From the NCBI GenBank assembly GCA_034336665.1, contig CM067566.1:30720330-30784329 (forward strand): a stretch of 64,000 bases of DNA, written 5' to 3'. Of the stretch, positions 62,246-64,000 are shown piece after piece. The position numbers and the translations under genes are program-made. Below the pieces are notes generated by a model that was not told the origin of the DNA, made no database searches, and worked only from the letters and a program-made list of their open reading frames with translations. The DNA comes from Luscinia megarhynchos (taxonomy: Eukaryota; Chordata; Aves; Passeriformes; Turdidae). Within the stretch, counting starts at the first letter, position 1; each line of letters opens with the position of its first letter.

Positions 62246-64000
62246 GAATGTTTCTTTTATTTCATGCTCTAAACAGTAGATAATGAAAACATTGAATCTA
62301 CCAAAACTGAACAAATATGTGACAGAAAGAGAAATATTAAATTATAATCATGACTTACCCATCATTTCTAGGCAGCTTCCTCTCCTAACACTTGAAAACT
62401 TTTACTGTGAGAGTCTTTTCATTGAATATAGGCTTCAGTTTGCAGGGATGTGTTTGTAAACTGGCCACTGGAGAAAGGCACTTGCAGGGTAAAAAGCTTA
62501 AAGAGAAAACACAGTGTTCTAGTGAGTAGCCCTGGGCTTAATTAAAAATATATTTAGAGCTTTGTTGGAAGCTATTCCAACCAACTATTTTGTGGAGTTT
62601 GTACAATAGGGATTCAGTTGTTCCAAAACAAATTGAGAGAGGTATTTCTTCCTGTTCAACACTCACCACATAAACACTGGATACAGTCAATATTTAACAG
62701 GAGCAATACACCTAACACCTGCCCAAGTCTCCATGAGCCAAGTTTTTCCTTCAGGAAGGCCCACTTCTAGACATTAGGTCTTCTGTACAACAATGGAAGT
62801 GGAGCAATCTTAACAAGGAGCATTTCATTTTCAAATTCATCTACTTGGGTCATGGCTTGGAAGACATAACATGCTACTGTAAACTTTCTGAGTAGAGACT
62901 TGTTTCAATTTTTCACCTTTAGTCCTAGTGAGATCCCTTATGGTAAAATTTTTCAAAAGAAGCTGGGCAGGGTATGGTACCAGAGAAATCCACCTGCCCA
63001 TCAATATTGGCCACAGTTCCAAACAACACAGTTCACATCTTCAGTACTAGTCAGCCTGTTTCCTATGCCAAAATGATGAGGCAGTTGAAAAGAAGATGTT
63101 GAGTTTAAGCATAACATTACTTTCACTGTGATCATTTAAAATTATAAAACAAATTTTATAAGGAAAGAGAATTTTTCAAAGATTAGCTGGTCTGCTCTCT
63201 GGCCTTTGGGCCTTTATGATTGCATATTGTCAATATTTCTGTGTAATCATGAGTGAAACTGAGTTTGTTTCTTGTTTCTAAAGAAAGTTGAAATTCTCAA
63301 ATAATTAATATCTAAGGAAAAACATGACATTTAAGTTTAAAAATAAATAATTGATTTGTAAGAGTTTTAAGGTGATTTGTTTGGTTTTGATTCTTTTGTC
63401 TTGGTGCCTTCACTTATATTTTGCTCCTCTTAATTTCTTCAGCTACAAAACTCATGCACCATCTTGAAGTTTCCACTCTCATTCCATCATTTGATCATAC
63501 CTACAGCAAGGACTAAGCTTGAAATTAGACCTGAGTTTGTTTTCTTGATTCAGTCCCTTGGAGATGACCAGGTAATCAGTGAATATGAATTAAATTCTTC
63601 ACCAGTCTCCACTCTACTACTGTTGGGTCTTTGGTAGATTTTTATAAGAAAATAAGTTTGTGTACTTCAAAGACTGCATAGCATTATGGGTCAATGTATC
63701 TTCCTTCTCTCAGGCCTTAGAGTCAATGAAACTGTAGAATTCAACTATTCAACAGTCTAAACAGCAGAATTCAACTATTAACCACAAATATCCAACATGA
63801 TTTTCCAAGTTTCCAATGAAACTTATAGACAGAAATTTTTTTATATTATTTACAAAAAATTCAAAAGATAAATCCTTGTCCCCAAATTAAGTGTAAAGCA
63901 TGATATGGATTGCAGTTTCCTAGGAGAAAAGTGCTACTTTAAGTAACACAGTTCTATAAATGACACTAAATTACTGATGTGATAATCAAACAAGATGCCC

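Larger units (their letters stand above)
54771..64000. other. Unique AT-rich non-coding DNA
   Basis: About 9 kb without a recognised mobile element. Small tracts are listed separately. The largest frames, 154 codons at 55839-56303 (plus) and 138 codons at 60537-60953 (minus), have no recognisable domain. 56540-56840 is less AT-rich than its surroundings and unidentified. 60370-60900 is motif-rich and listed below. A 13-bp direct repeat gaattcaactatt occurs at 63737 and 63767. Confidence 0.5.

Overview
The window looks like non-coding nuclear DNA from a bird, most likely a passerine. It is AT-rich throughout, and I found no convincing protein-coding exon, rRNA, functional tRNA, CpG island, operon or CRISPR array. 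Avian assignment rests on at least seven degraded CR1 LINE loci whose 3' ends and ORF2 C-terminus I recognise, plus LTRs of types common in songbird genomes. Passerine assignment rests mainly on one element at 21815-21963: a tRNA-Ile-like head joined to a CR1-like 3' tail, the structure of the zebra finch TguSINE1 family. The sequence fits an intergenic gene-poor region or the inside of a very large intron; nothing here separates these.

Layout. 1-4390 is AT-rich unique sequence with an A/C-rich low-complexity patch and a poly-A run. 4391-4540 is a CR1 3' fragment. 8170-9192 is a composite of plus-strand CR1 pieces (dead reverse transcriptase, a GATA/GACA microsatellite, then two successive CR1 3' ends). 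9830-10150 is unique but motif-dense and contains a perfect CArG box. 12717-13352 is a GATA and AAAT microsatellite block followed by a minus-strand CR1. 13353-21814 is unique apart from chance ORFs. 21815-21963 is the SINE. 25178-25318 is another CR1 fragment. 25319-38394 is the longest stretch without a recognisable mobile element. 38395-39210 is an ERV LTR carrying an internal 20-bp tandem repeat. CR1 copies follow at 41501-41915 and 46795-47252. The interval 50733-54770 is a small insertion cluster: a solo LTR with a near-perfect 6-bp target duplication, a second LTR-like element with a TATA box and a splice-donor-like site, and an older-looking CR1 piece. 54771-64000 is unique DNA with a few small repeats and one motif-rich segment near 60.4-60.9 kb.

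How it works together. There is no pathway or gene system to describe. The coding traces are relics of CR1 ORF2, which is broken at the two catalytic motifs that can be read. Any present function would be regulatory (candidate enhancers near 10.0, 16.3-16.7, 33.3 and 60.5 kb) or structural (palindromes and microsatellites), and these ideas need cross-species alignment. I did not find a previously undescribed biological system that I could defend; the findings list the most testable anomalies.
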